From: an uncultured Eggerthellaceae bacterium
Lineage (GTDB): Bacteria; Actinomycetota; Coriobacteriia; Coriobacteriales; Eggerthellaceae
Length of the DNA stretch: 35,741 nucleotides
Direction: 5' to 3'
Assembly (NCBI GenBank): GCA_910589135.1
Contig: CAJUSL010000007.1
Span: 1,607 to 37,347, forward strand
A program made the position numbers and the translations under genes. The number at the start of each line of letters is the position of its first letter. Within the stretch, counting starts at the first letter, position 1. The notes under the pieces are model-generated. The model searched no databases, was not told the DNA's origin, and worked only from the letters and a program-made list of their open reading frames with translations. Of the stretch, positions 8,280-15,623 are shown one piece after another.

Positions 8280-9671
8280 ATGATGACTGACGAATCCCCC
8301 ACGACCGCCTACGACCTCGCCGCGAAGGGACAGGCGGCCGCAGCAGCAGCCGCTGGCGCGTTCGACCAGCTTCCCATCTACCTCCCCGGCGTCGAATGCG
8401 CCGAGCGCGCCGCCATCCGCGCGCTGCAGCTCGAGAAGCTGCAGCGGCAGGTGCGCTACACCTACGACAAGGTGCCCTACTACCGCCGGCGCATGGACGA
8501 AATGGGCGTGCACCCGGACGACGTGCGCACGCTCGACGACGTGCGGCGGCTGCCCTTCACCGACAAGTCCGCCCTGCGCGAGACGTTCCCCTTCGGCATG
8601 TTCGCGGTCCCGATGGACGACGTGATCGAACTCCACGCGTCGTCGGGCACCACGGGAAAGCCGATCGTCGTCGGCTACACGCGCGACGACATGGACGTCT
8701 GGAGCGAGTGCATCGCACGCCTCGTGCAGATGGCGGGCGTACTTCCCGGCGACATCGCCCAGATGGCGTTCGGCTACGGCATGTTCACCGGCGGCTTCGG
8801 GCTGCATTACGGGCTGCAGCGGCTCGGCTGCGCCATGGTCCCCGCCGGAAGCGGCAACACGGAGCGCCACATCAACATGATCGAGGACTACGGCACCACC
8901 GTGCTCGTCGCCACGCCGTCCTACGCCATGCGCATATGCGAGGTGGGGGAGCAGATGGGCTACGACTGGGCCTCGTCGCCCCTGCGCGTCGGCCTCTTCG
9001 GCGGCGAGCCGTGCCCGCCTGCGCTCAAGGCCGAGATCGAGGCGCGCATGCACATCGTGTGCACCGACAACTACGGGCTCACCGAGGTGATGGGGCCGGG
9101 CGTGTCGGGCGAGTGCCTGGCGCAGCGCTTCCAGCAGCACATCGCCGAGGACCACTTCCTGTGGGAGGTCGTCGACCCGGAAACGGGCGAGACGCTTCCG
9201 GAAGGGGAGTATGGCGAGCTGGTGCTCACCCCGCTCGACAAGCAGGCGATCCCCGTCCTGCGCTACCGCACGCACGACCTCACGCGCGTGTTCACCGAGC
9301 CCTGCGCCTGCGGGCGCACCATGGCGCGGATGGACAAGGTGCGCTCGCGCAGCGACGACATGCTCATCATCCGCGGCACCAACGTCTTCCCCAGCCAGGT
9401 GGAGGACGTCCTTAAGGACGTGGAGGAAGTCACGCCCCATTACCACATCGTCGTGGAGACGGTGAACGGCATGGACTCGCTGACCGTCGAGACGGAGATC
9501 CGCCCCGAGGCGTTCAGCGACTCCTTCGAGCACATGAACGCCATCAAGGCGAAGGTCAAGGCCAAGCTCGACGGCACGCTGCTCGTCGGCACCAACGTCA
9601 AGCTGGTCGAGCCCGGCGGCATCGAGCGCACGGCCGGCAAGGCGAAGCACGTCGACGACCTGCGCAGGTAG
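8280..9671 (+). CDS. Phenylacetate-CoA ligase (aryl-acetate:CoA ligase)
   Basis: This 463-residue adenylate-forming enzyme belongs to the PaaK family. The ATP-binding P-loop HASSGTTGKPIVVGYT lies at about 120-135, YGLTEVMGPG at about 264-273, and the C-terminal lid begins at GTNVFPSQVED. PaaK activates phenylacetate or related acids to CoA thioesters with ATP. Beside IorAB in anaerobes it is thought to run the other way and conserve energy as ATP from aryl-acetyl-CoA, though AMP-forming enzymes are less suited to this than ADP-forming ones. ATG 8280 is followed directly by a second ATG at 8283, and only a weak ribosome-binding site precedes them. A 30-residue N-terminal extension rich in alanine precedes the core. 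The exact aryl substrate is unknown. Confidence 0.88.
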   Translation: MMTDESPTTAYDLAAKGQAAAAAAAGAFDQLPIYLPGVECAERAAIRALQLEKLQRQVRYTYDKVPYYRRRMDEMGVHPDDVRTLDDVRRLPFTDKSALRETFPFGMFAVPMDDVIELHASSGTTGKPIVVGYTRDDMDVWSECIARLVQMAGVLPGDIAQMAFGYGMFTGGFGLHYGLQRLGCAMVPAGSGNTERHINMIEDYGTTVLVATPSYAMRICEVGEQMGYDWASSPLRVGLFGGEPCPPALKAEIEARMHIVCTDNYGLTEVMGPGVSGECLAQRFQQHIAEDHFLWEVVDPETGETLPEGEYGELVLTPLDKQAIPVLRYRTHDLTRVFTEPCACGRTMARMDKVRSRSDDMLIIRGTNVFPSQVEDVLKDVEEVTPHYHIVVETVNGMDSLTVETEIRPEAFSDSFEHMNAIKAKVKAKLDGTLLVGTNVKLVEPGGIERTAGKAKHVDDLRR

Positions 9672-9673
9672 CG

Positions 9674-10621
9674 ATGGGCTCTCCCGCCATCGTAGGGAGG
9701 TTCGCGCCTTCCCCGACCGGCGTCATGCACGCGGGGAACATCTTCGCCGCGCTGAACGCGTGGCTTCTCGCGAAGTCGCAGGGCGGCCGCATCGTCCTGC
9801 GCATCGAGGATCTGGACGCGCAGCGCTCGCGCCGCGAGTACGCCGACAAGGTCATGCGCGATTTCGAGGCGCTCGGGCTTTTCTGGGACGCGGGCCCTTA
9901 CCACCAGCACGACCGCCAGGAAGCGTACCAGGACGCCTTCGAGCGCCTGCGTGCGCTCGGGCTCGTCTACCCCTGCTATTGCTCGCGCGCCGAGCTGAAC
10001 GCGCAGTCGGCGCCCCACGGCATGGGCGAGAAGGCGGTCTACGGCGGCCGCTGCAGACGGCTTTCGGCCAGCGGACGCGCCAAGCTCGAGGAGGCGCTCG
10101 CCCGGCAGGGAAGGGAGCCGTCGATGCGGCTCATCGTACCCGCGCAGACGATCGCCTTCGACGACGCGTACCAGGGCCTCTTCTCGCAAAGGCTCGACGA
10201 GGACTGCGGCGACTTTTTGGTGAAGCGCTCGGACGGCGGCTTCGCCTACCAGCTCGCGGTCGTCGTGGACGACGCCGCGCAGGGGGTGAACTGCGTGGCC
10301 CGCGGCTACGACCTTCTTGTGTCCACGCCGCAGCAAATCTATCTGCAAGGGCTCCTCGGCTTCGAGACGCCGCAATACGCCCACTTCCCGCTGCTGTGCG
10401 CCCAAGACGGCCGGCGGCTCGCGAAGAGGAACAAGGACGCCTCCTACGACGAGCTGCTTGCCGCCTTCGGCAGCCCCGAGGCGGTGCTGGGGCACGTTGC
10501 CTTCGTCGGGAGGCTGCAGGACGAGGACGCGCCCGCCACGCCCGAGGAGCTGCTGCGCACGTTCGATGCGCGCAGGATGCGCGAGCGGTACGAGGGGAGG
10601 GTTTCGATCGCCTTCGGCTGA
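9674..10621 (+). CDS. gluQ: Glutamyl-Q tRNA(Asp) synthetase
   Basis: This 315-residue paralogue of the glutamyl-tRNA synthetase catalytic domain lacks the anticodon-binding domain. GluQRS attaches glutamate to the queuosine at position 34 of tRNA(Asp). The signature RFAPSPTG lies at about 8-15 and RIEDLD follows in its expected place. The GluQRS-specific zinc-binding pattern is visible as CYC followed later by YGGRC. The KMSKS equivalent reads LAKRN. Compared with the E. coli enzyme there is a short insertion between the zinc ligands (around APHGMGEKA). The start lies 2 nt after the ligase stop, so it is cotranscribed with the aryl-pyruvate genes although its function is unrelated. A truncated GltX is the alternative, but the length and zinc motif favour GluQ. 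Confidence 0.85.
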   Translation: MGSPAIVGRFAPSPTGVMHAGNIFAALNAWLLAKSQGGRIVLRIEDLDAQRSRREYADKVMRDFEALGLFWDAGPYHQHDRQEAYQDAFERLRALGLVYPCYCSRAELNAQSAPHGMGEKAVYGGRCRRLSASGRAKLEEALARQGREPSMRLIVPAQTIAFDDAYQGLFSQRLDEDCGDFLVKRSDGGFAYQLAVVVDDAAQGVNCVARGYDLLVSTPQQIYLQGLLGFETPQYAHFPLLCAQDGRRLAKRNKDASYDELLAAFGSPEAVLGHVAFVGRLQDEDAPATPEELLRTFDARRMRERYEGRVSIAFG

Positions 10622-10646
10622 CGCGGCGGGGGAAGCCTGCGCCCTC

Positions 10647-11564
10647 CTACTGCCCTATCGCGGCCGCCGCAAGCACGCAGACGCAGTACATGCACCCGAG
10701 GCACGCGTTGAGGTTCGTGGCGAGCGCCATCGCCTGCACGCGCGATGCCTGCACGAACGGGCATTTCCACGCGTTCTTGAGGAACGGGATCGCCAGAAGC
10801 AGCAAAAACGGCAGCATGACGGCGCCGGGTGCGAACCACAGAAGCACGACGGCAGCGATTCCTGCAAGGTCGGCGACGACCAGCGCGCGATAGAGCCGCA
10901 CAGTCGCAGGCCGTCCCAGCAGCACGGGAAGCGTCCTGCGCCCCGCCTCCGCATCCTTCTCGATGTCGCAGGCGTTGTTCGTCAGCATGACGAGCCCGAT
11001 CTGCAGAAAGAGCGGCGCAGACCACGCCACGACCTCCCAGCCGAGCGAGCGCGCGAGCGCGTAGTAGCTCGCCAGGGTGACGAGGACGCCCATCACGAGC
11101 CCGCTCGCAAGCTCCCCGACGGGCAGATACGAGAGGGGGGCCTTGCCGCCGGAGTAGGCGAGCACCACCGCGGCCCCCACGATCGCGATGGCGAGTGGCA
11201 CCCAGCCTGCGGCCCAGACGACGTAGGCGCCGAGCGCGAACGCCGCGGCGAGGAGCCCCAGCGCGAACCAGAGGGCTGCCTTCGGACGGATGCCCGAATG
11301 CAGTAGCGCCGCGTCGTCGACCTCGAGGTTGTCGTCTGCGGAGTCGACGCCCTTCACGAAGTCGAAGTAGTCGTTGAGCGCGTTGACCGACGACTGCATG
11401 AGAACGCTGATGGCCAGCAGCACGGCCACGAGGGGAGGGAAGGCGGCGTGGCCCGTGCCGATGGCGCACGAGGTGGCGAGGAGCACCGGGAGGATGGCTG
11501 CGGACCACGTGTGCGGCGCCGCTAGCTGCAACGCCGTCTTAAAGGTAAACTTGCTGTGTTCCAA
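10647..11564 (-). CDS. menA: 1,4-dihydroxy-2-naphthoate polyprenyltransferase
   Basis: This 305-residue UbiA-superfamily membrane enzyme prenylates 1,4-dihydroxy-2-naphthoate to demethylmenaquinone, the last membrane step before methylation in menaquinone synthesis. The two aspartate-rich motifs that bind Mg-prenyl diphosphate are present: NDYFDFVKGVDSADD near residue 62 and DIEKDAEAGRRTLPV near residue 195. About eight to nine hydrophobic helices are visible. The start is TTG (11562-11564) with AAGG about 9 nt upstream. It converges with gluQ, the stops being 25 bp apart, and diverges from the small unknown gene at 11625. Menaquinones are the electron carriers for anaerobic respiration in Eggerthellaceae. 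Confidence 0.88.
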   Translation of the reverse strand: MEHSKFTFKTALQLAAPHTWSAAILPVLLATSCAIGTGHAAFPPLVAVLLAISVLMQSSVNALNDYFDFVKGVDSADDNLEVDDAALLHSGIRPKAALWFALGLLAAAFALGAYVVWAAGWVPLAIAIVGAAVVLAYSGGKAPLSYLPVGELASGLVMGVLVTLASYYALARSLGWEVVAWSAPLFLQIGLVMLTNNACDIEKDAEAGRRTLPVLLGRPATVRLYRALVVADLAGIAAVVLLWFAPGAVMLPFLLLLAIPFLKNAWKCPFVQASRVQAMALATNLNACLGCMYCVCVLAAAAIGQ

Positions 11565-11624
11565 ACCTGTGCCTTGTCTCGAGGAAACGGCGCGGGCGAG
11601 CCGTTCGGGAAGTGACGGAAAAGC

Positions 11625-12032
11625 TTGAAGAGCCTCTCACATTGTATAGAGCAATTGATGGAATCGCTAGACGCCGATTCCGCGAAGCTCGTCCAGATTG
11701 CGCTCAACAACGCGAAGTACAAGGATGCCGTCAGGTCCATCTGGAAGGACGAGGACGCGTCGCGGCTGATCCTGGGCCACACGAACGCGTTCTACGTGCG
11801 CGTGGACGGGCTTCCCAAGAAAGGGTTCCCGAAGGATGCGGACTACGTCGTGTGCGAGGTGTGCGTCGACGACGCGCTCGTGCGCTCGGAGCTCGACGCG
11901 CACCGGGAGCTGCTGCAGTTCGCGCTGCGCAGCAACGGCCTGAGCTTCGAGGAGTTCCGCATAATCCCGTCGAGGCACGGCATGAAGTTGCGGCATCCCT
12001 TCGTCGACCCAGACGAGGGGATGCGGCCGTAA
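11625..12032 (+). CDS. Small protein of unknown function (weak DUF721/DciA-like look)
   Basis: I do not recognise this 135-residue protein with certainty. It is soluble, acidic to neutral, and has no signal peptide or membrane helix. It has codon use like its neighbours and no overlapping better candidate. The pattern ILGHTNAFYVRV, then CEVCVDDALVRSEL, then an arginine/histidine-rich end (SRHGMKLRHPF) recalls the DUF721 (DciA) layout of an HT motif, a VxVxDxxxxSEL strand-helix and a basic tail. The similarity is loose. The first in-frame start is TTG 11625 with GGAA upstream; ATG 11658 is an alternative without a clear ribosome-binding site. It stands alone, divergent from menA and convergent with the membrane protein at 12125. 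Confidence 0.55.
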   Translation: MKSLSHCIEQLMESLDADSAKLVQIALNNAKYKDAVRSIWKDEDASRLILGHTNAFYVRVDGLPKKGFPKDADYVVCEVCVDDALVRSELDAHRELLQFALRSNGLSFEEFRIIPSRHGMKLRHPFVDPDEGMRP

Positions 12033-12124
12033 TCCATGAATCTGTGGTCGAAAATCGTTCCTCTAGCTGGGAAAATAGCAACTTTACATAACATATATTA
12101 TCAAGAAATATGCTATAGAAGAGA
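12033..12124. other. AT-rich intergenic pocket between convergent genes
   Basis: Bases 12070-12120 are strongly AT-rich compared with the surrounding coding DNA. ATAGCA and TGCTAT flank the pocket as a 6-bp inverted repeat with a long loop, and a short CATAT/ATATG repeat lies inside. It may act as a bidirectional termination region, but no classical hairpin with a T-run is present. Confidence 0.35.
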
Positions 12125-12520
12125 CTAGTCCCAGATAGACTTGCCGGACGACGGCGCCTCCTGCGGAGCCGAGCCGAACGAGTCGAACAGCGCCGAGGCG
12201 TCTCCGGACTGCATGGCCTCGAGCAGCGCGTCGAACATGAACACGAACGCCACGGCGTTGAACCCCAGAGCGACGCAGCTGGCGACGAGCGCCACGACCG
12301 ACTGCACGTACAGCGTGCGCCCCACGCTTCCGGGAACGTCGTCGGGGTCGACGAGGCGGCGCATCCTGACGAAGGCGACGATGGCGCACACGAGCGCGGC
12401 AGTGCTCAACGCGACGCCTCCGACAAGCAACGACACCGGCGCGCCTATCAAGGCGATGGTGGTGAGCGTCTGGCAGCTGCGCAGCTGCTGCATCCTTTGC
12501 TGCAGCTGCTCCTCGGTCAT
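12125..12520 (-). CDS. Small two-helix membrane protein of unknown function
   Basis: This 131-residue protein starts with a polar, Gln-rich helix (EEQLQQRMQQLRSCQ). Two long hydrophobic segments follow at about 21-51 and 72-97, with a short basic RMRR loop between them. It ends in a polar Asp/Ser-rich tail. The topology fits a hairpin membrane protein with both ends in the cytoplasm. No family is recognised. ATG 12520 has GAGGACGG upstream. An upstream ATG at 12541 overlaps the dut stop as ATGA and would add seven residues with translational coupling. Either way it is the third gene of the nrdR-dut operon. Confidence 0.65.
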   Translation of the reverse strand: MTEEQLQQRMQQLRSCQTLTTIALIGAPVSLLVGGVALSTAALVCAIVAFVRMRRLVDPDDVPGSVGRTLYVQSVVALVASCVALGFNAVAFVFMFDALLEAMQSGDASALFDSFGSAPQEAPSSGKSIWD

Positions 12521-12537
12521 CCGTCCGTCCTCGGGCC

Positions 12538-12972
12538 TCATGCGACACCACTGCTCCCGAACCCGTCGGCGCCCCGGTCGGTCTCGTCGAGCTCGTCCTG
12601 CGCCACCAACCGGATGCGCGGCGTCTCGACGATGGCCAGCTGCGCGATGCGGTCGCCTGCCTCGATTTCGAACGCTTCGGTCGCGTCGGTGTTGTGCAAG
12701 ACGACCTTCACCTCGCCGCGGTACCCGCTGTCGACGAGCCCGGGCGCGTTCAGCACGGTGACCCCGCGTCTGGCCGCAAGCCCGCTCCTGGGGATGACGA
12801 GGCCTGCGAAGCCCTCGGGGATGGCGACGGCGAACCCGCAGCGGACGGTGGCGCGCGAAAGCGGCTGCAGCACCAGGCGCTCGGCCGACCTCAAGTCGAT
12901 GCCGGCGTCGCCCTCGTGGGCGTACGACAGGTCGCCCTGGAATCCGTCCAGGGGCTTGAAGGCGACTTCCAT
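12538..12972 (-). CDS. dut: dUTP diphosphatase
   Basis: This 144-residue trimeric dUTPase hydrolyses dUTP to dUMP and pyrophosphate, keeping uracil out of DNA and supplying dUMP for thymidylate. All five motifs can be read: DAGIDLRS, PRSGLA, GLVDSGYRGEV, RIAQLAI and, at the C-terminus, RGADGFGSSG (the flexible lid). The length is normal. The ATG at 12972 is 8 nt downstream of the nrdR stop and GAGGAA overlaps that stop, so dut is translated with nrdR. The link is sensible, since NrdR controls dNTP supply and Dut cleans the pool. Confidence 0.95.
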   Translation of the reverse strand: MEVAFKPLDGFQGDLSYAHEGDAGIDLRSAERLVLQPLSRATVRCGFAVAIPEGFAGLVIPRSGLAARRGVTVLNAPGLVDSGYRGEVKVVLHNTDATEAFEIEAGDRIAQLAIVETPRIRLVAQDELDETDRGADGFGSSGVA

Positions 12973-12980
12973 GGGATTCC

Positions 12981-13424
12981 TCACACGTCCGCAAGCGCCT
13001 GGGAGAACTCCTCGACGCTCTTGAAGTCCTTGTACACACTGGCGAAGCGGATGTAGGCGACGTCGTCGATGTGCGCGAGCCGCGCGAGCACCATCTCGCC
13101 GAGGTCCTTCGAGCCGACCTCTCCGGACGAGCTGAGGCGCAGCGTCGTCTCGATGTCCGTGATGAGCAGATCCATCTGCTCGTGGGTGACGGGACGCTTC
13201 GCGCATGCGATCAGAAGGCCCCTCATCAGCTTCTCGCGGTCGAAGGCCTCGGAGGAGCCGTCGGACTTGATGACGATGACGGGACGTTCCCCCAGGCGCT
13301 CGTAGGTGGTGAACCGGTGGCCGCACTCCAGGCATTCGCGCCTGCGACGTATGGCCATGCCGTCTTCGGCCGACCGGGAGTCTATGACCTTCGAGTCCTC
13401 GTGCTCGCAGGATGGGCATCTCAT
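12981..13424 (-). CDS. nrdR: Ribonucleotide reductase transcriptional repressor
   Basis: This 147-residue NrdR has an N-terminal zinc ribbon (CPSC at 3-6 and CLECGHRF near 31-38) and an ATP-cone domain (about 46-136) that reads ATP/dATP levels. When dATP is high it represses ribonucleotide reductase genes. The start is set at 13424, where GGAGG lies 5-6 nt upstream; an in-frame ATG 12 nt earlier has no ribosome-binding site. A NrdR-box-like palindrome lies about 30 bp upstream of the start, suggesting autoregulation. It is the first gene of an nrdR-dut-membrane protein operon and is divergent from lexA. No nrd reductase gene is inside the window. Confidence 0.95.
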   Translation of the reverse strand: MRCPSCEHEDSKVIDSRSAEDGMAIRRRRECLECGHRFTTYERLGERPVIVIKSDGSSEAFDREKLMRGLLIACAKRPVTHEQMDLLITDIETTLRLSSSGEVGSKDLGEMVLARLAHIDDVAYIRFASVYKDFKSVEEFSQALADV

Positions 13425-13453
13425 GGAAACCTCCAATTTCGGTTGATGACATC

Positions 13454-13469
13454 ATACTATATGTTGTGT
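13454..13469 (-). promoter_or_regulatory. NrdR-box-like palindrome upstream of nrdR
   Basis: The sequence ATACTATATGTTGTGT matches the NrdR-box pattern acaCwAtATaTwGtgt at 14 of 16 positions. Read on the nrdR strand it covers a TATAGT/TATGAT -10-like region. A second box at the usual one-to-three-turn spacing was not found. Confidence 0.45.
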
Positions 13470-13559
13470 CTTCGCTTCGCCTCGACATCGTCATGCTTGC
13501 CGTTCTCGGAAATGCCCCCATATATTGCACCTTCGATTGCGAGCGATTCAAAATCGTCC

Positions 13560-13604
13560 TTGCATAGAACCTATGTTCGTGATTAAATATCGAACATAGG
13601 TACA
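13560..13604 (+). promoter_or_regulatory. lexA promoter with two LexA (SOS) boxes
   Basis: Two matches to the Gram-positive SOS box CGAACnnnnGTTCG are present: AGAACCTATGTTCG at 13566-13579 and CGAACATAGGTACA at 13591-13604. CCTATGTTCG (13570-13579) and CGAACATAGG (13591-13600) form a perfect 10-bp inverted repeat with an 11-nt spacer. A probable promoter has -35 TTGCAT at 13560-13565 and -10 TTAAAT at 13583-13588 with a 17-nt spacer. LexA bound at either box would cover it, as expected for autoregulation. Confidence 0.85.
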
Positions 13605-13629
13605 CGTATACCCAAGCATCGGAGGCAAC

Positions 13630-14265
13630 ATGGGCGCCGACGTCACCAAACGGCAGCAGGCCGTTCTCGACAACATCGAGAAGCACATCCGCGAGAAGGG
13701 CTACGGCCCCACCGTGCGCGAGGTCTGCCAGGATCTGGGGCTTTCCTCCCCTTCCACCGTGCACGTGCACTTGAAGGCGCTCGAGGAAAAGGGCCTCATC
13801 AAGAGGGACCCCTTGAAGTCGCGCTCCATCTCGCTCGCCTACCCGCTCGACGAGCAGGCGCCCGCCACCATCGTCCGCCCCGAGTTCGGCAACGTCGTGC
13901 ACGTTCCGCTCGTCGGCAACGTCGCCGCGGGCGAGCCCATACTTGCCGAGGAGAACATCACGGACACGCTGGCCCTCCCCACGGAAATCGTGGGCGACGC
14001 GCCTTCGTTCATGCTGTCCGTGCGCGGCGACTCCATGGTCGAGGCGGGAATCAACGACGGCGACTACGTCGTCGTGAAGGAGCAGCCCGTGGCCGACAAC
14101 GGCGACATCGTCGTGGCCATCGTCGACGACGGGGCGACCGTGAAGCGGTTCTACAAGGAGCGCGACGCCATCAGGCTCCAGCCCGAGAACTCCGCCATGG
14201 ACCCGATCATCGTGGACGACTGCTCCATCTGCGGCATCGTCGTCGCCGTCTTCCGGCGCATCTAG
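13630..14265 (+). CDS. lexA: SOS-response repressor LexA
   Basis: This 211-residue repressor and self-cleaving protease controls the SOS regulon. The N-terminal winged helix (about 1-65) includes the recognition segment SSPSTVHVHLKAL. The cleavage site is A100-G101 in NVAAGEP. The catalytic Ser is S135 (GDSMVEAGI) and the Lys is K172 (TVKRFYKE). The ATG at 13630 has a strong GGAGG. Activated RecA, encoded 9 kb away under its own SOS box, triggers cleavage after DNA damage. It converges with hflX, the stops being 27 bp apart. Confidence 0.97.
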   Translation: MGADVTKRQQAVLDNIEKHIREKGYGPTVREVCQDLGLSSPSTVHVHLKALEEKGLIKRDPLKSRSISLAYPLDEQAPATIVRPEFGNVVHVPLVGNVAAGEPILAEENITDTLALPTEIVGDAPSFMLSVRGDSMVEAGINDGDYVVVKEQPVADNGDIVVAIVDDGATVKRFYKERDAIRLQPENSAMDPIIVDDCSICGIVVAVFRRI

Positions 14266-14292
14266 CCGCGTCGGCGGTCGTGGGAAAACGCC

Positions 14293-15621
14293 CTACCGGG
14301 CGAAACGTTCGAACCTTCCGCGAAGCTCGCTGGGAACGCGGACCGACATCTCGATGCCTTCCTCGGTGTAGCTTTCCGTCACCACGTGGCACCGGCGGTG
14401 CGCGAGCGAGGCGACATCTCCCCTTTCGAAGGGTATCAGCACGCTCATGCGCGCATCCCTGCTTGCTGCCGCGACCGACACAGCGTTCACGAGCGCGTCC
14501 GTGCCGAAGCCGGTGAGCGAGGAGGCGAAGTGCGCCTCGGGGTATCGCCGCGTCATGGCGTCGAGCACGTCGGCTTCGAGCAGGTCCGCCTTGTTGAACA
14601 CGAGGATGCGGGGCTTGTCGGTCGCCGCGATCTGGTGCAGCACGTCGTTCACCGAGTCGATCTGCTGCAGGTGGTCGGGAGACGAGGCGTCGACCACGTG
14701 GAGCAGCAGATCGGCGCCGCCTATCTCGTCGAGCGTCGACTTGAACGCCTCGACGAGGGTGGTCGGAAGCTTCTGGATGAAGCCGACGGTGTCCGTGAGC
14801 GTCGACTCGCGGCCCTCGGGCAGCGTCAGGCGCCGCGTCGTCGAGTCGAGCGTCGCGAACAGCAGGTCGTCGCTGTACACGTCGGATGCGCACAGCGCGT
14901 TCAGCAGGCTCGACTTGCCCGCATTGGTGTACCCGACGAGGGCGACCTTGAACACGCCGCTCTCGTAGCGGCTGCTCCGCTGCTGGCTCCTCACCCGTGC
15001 AAGCGTCTTCAGCTCGCGGCGGATGGACGTTATCCTGTTGCGCACGATGCGCCGGTCCACCTCCAGCTGGCTTTCGCCTTCGCCGAAGCGCGACCCCACG
15101 CCGCCGCCCATCCTGTTGGATGCGAGGTGCGCCCACATGCCGCGCAGACGCGGGTACAGGTACTGGTTCTGGGCAAGCCGTACCTGCAGGCGCCCCTCCT
15201 TCGACTTCGCGTGCAGCGCGAAGATGTCGAGGATGAGGGCCGTGCGGTCGATCACCTTCATGGACTCGGGCATGGCGCGCTCGAGGTTGGCCTGCTGCGA
15301 CGGCGTCAGCTCGTCGTCGAAGATGACGACGTCGGCCTCGTTCGCGACGGCAAGCTCCCTCACCTCCTGCACCTTGCCGCTGCCGACGAAGGTGGCGGGG
15401 TTGGGGCTGCTCATCTTCTGGGTGGCGGTGCCCACCACGTCGGCTCCGGCCGTGAAGGCGAGCCGCTCGAGCTCGGCCAGAGACGACGCCAGCCCCCATT
15501 CTGCGCCGGGCCTCTCTATGCCCACGAGCACGGCCCGCTCCCTCGGCTTCGCCGTCGTGGTGGGATGGCCCTTTTGGACGACGTCGTCGGGATACGCCCC
15601 GTCTTGGAAGGCGGTCGGCAA
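14293..15621 (-). CDS. hflX: Ribosome-associated GTPase HflX
   Basis: This 442-residue TRAFAC-class GTPase can split stalled 70S ribosomes, for example after heat or antibiotic stress. The N-terminal HflX domain contains the TFVGSGKVQEV segment. A glycine-rich/coiled linker with NRMGGGVGSRFGEGE follows, and the G domain has G1 GYTNAGKS near residue 228, the switch region with DTVGF, and NKAD. The start is TTG 15621, 2 nt after the dapF stop, with GGTGGAG at a good distance. No ATG gives a normal length. It is the last gene of the long minus-strand block. Confidence 0.93.
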   Translation of the reverse strand: MPTAFQDGAYPDDVVQKGHPTTTAKPRERAVLVGIERPGAEWGLASSLAELERLAFTAGADVVGTATQKMSSPNPATFVGSGKVQEVRELAVANEADVVIFDDELTPSQQANLERAMPESMKVIDRTALILDIFALHAKSKEGRLQVRLAQNQYLYPRLRGMWAHLASNRMGGGVGSRFGEGESQLEVDRRIVRNRITSIRRELKTLARVRSQQRSSRYESGVFKVALVGYTNAGKSSLLNALCASDVYSDDLLFATLDSTTRRLTLPEGRESTLTDTVGFIQKLPTTLVEAFKSTLDEIGGADLLLHVVDASSPDHLQQIDSVNDVLHQIAATDKPRILVFNKADLLEADVLDAMTRRYPEAHFASSLTGFGTDALVNAVSVAAASRDARMSVLIPFERGDVASLAHRRCHVVTESYTEEGIEMSVRVPSELRGRFERFAR

Positions 15622-15623
15622 GG

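Noticed and set aside
12541..13902. Single large fused minus-strand protein covering dut and sequence upstream
   Set aside because: The upstream part of this frame is the shadow of nrdR and lexA. Dut has its own ATG at 12972 with a ribosome-binding site.
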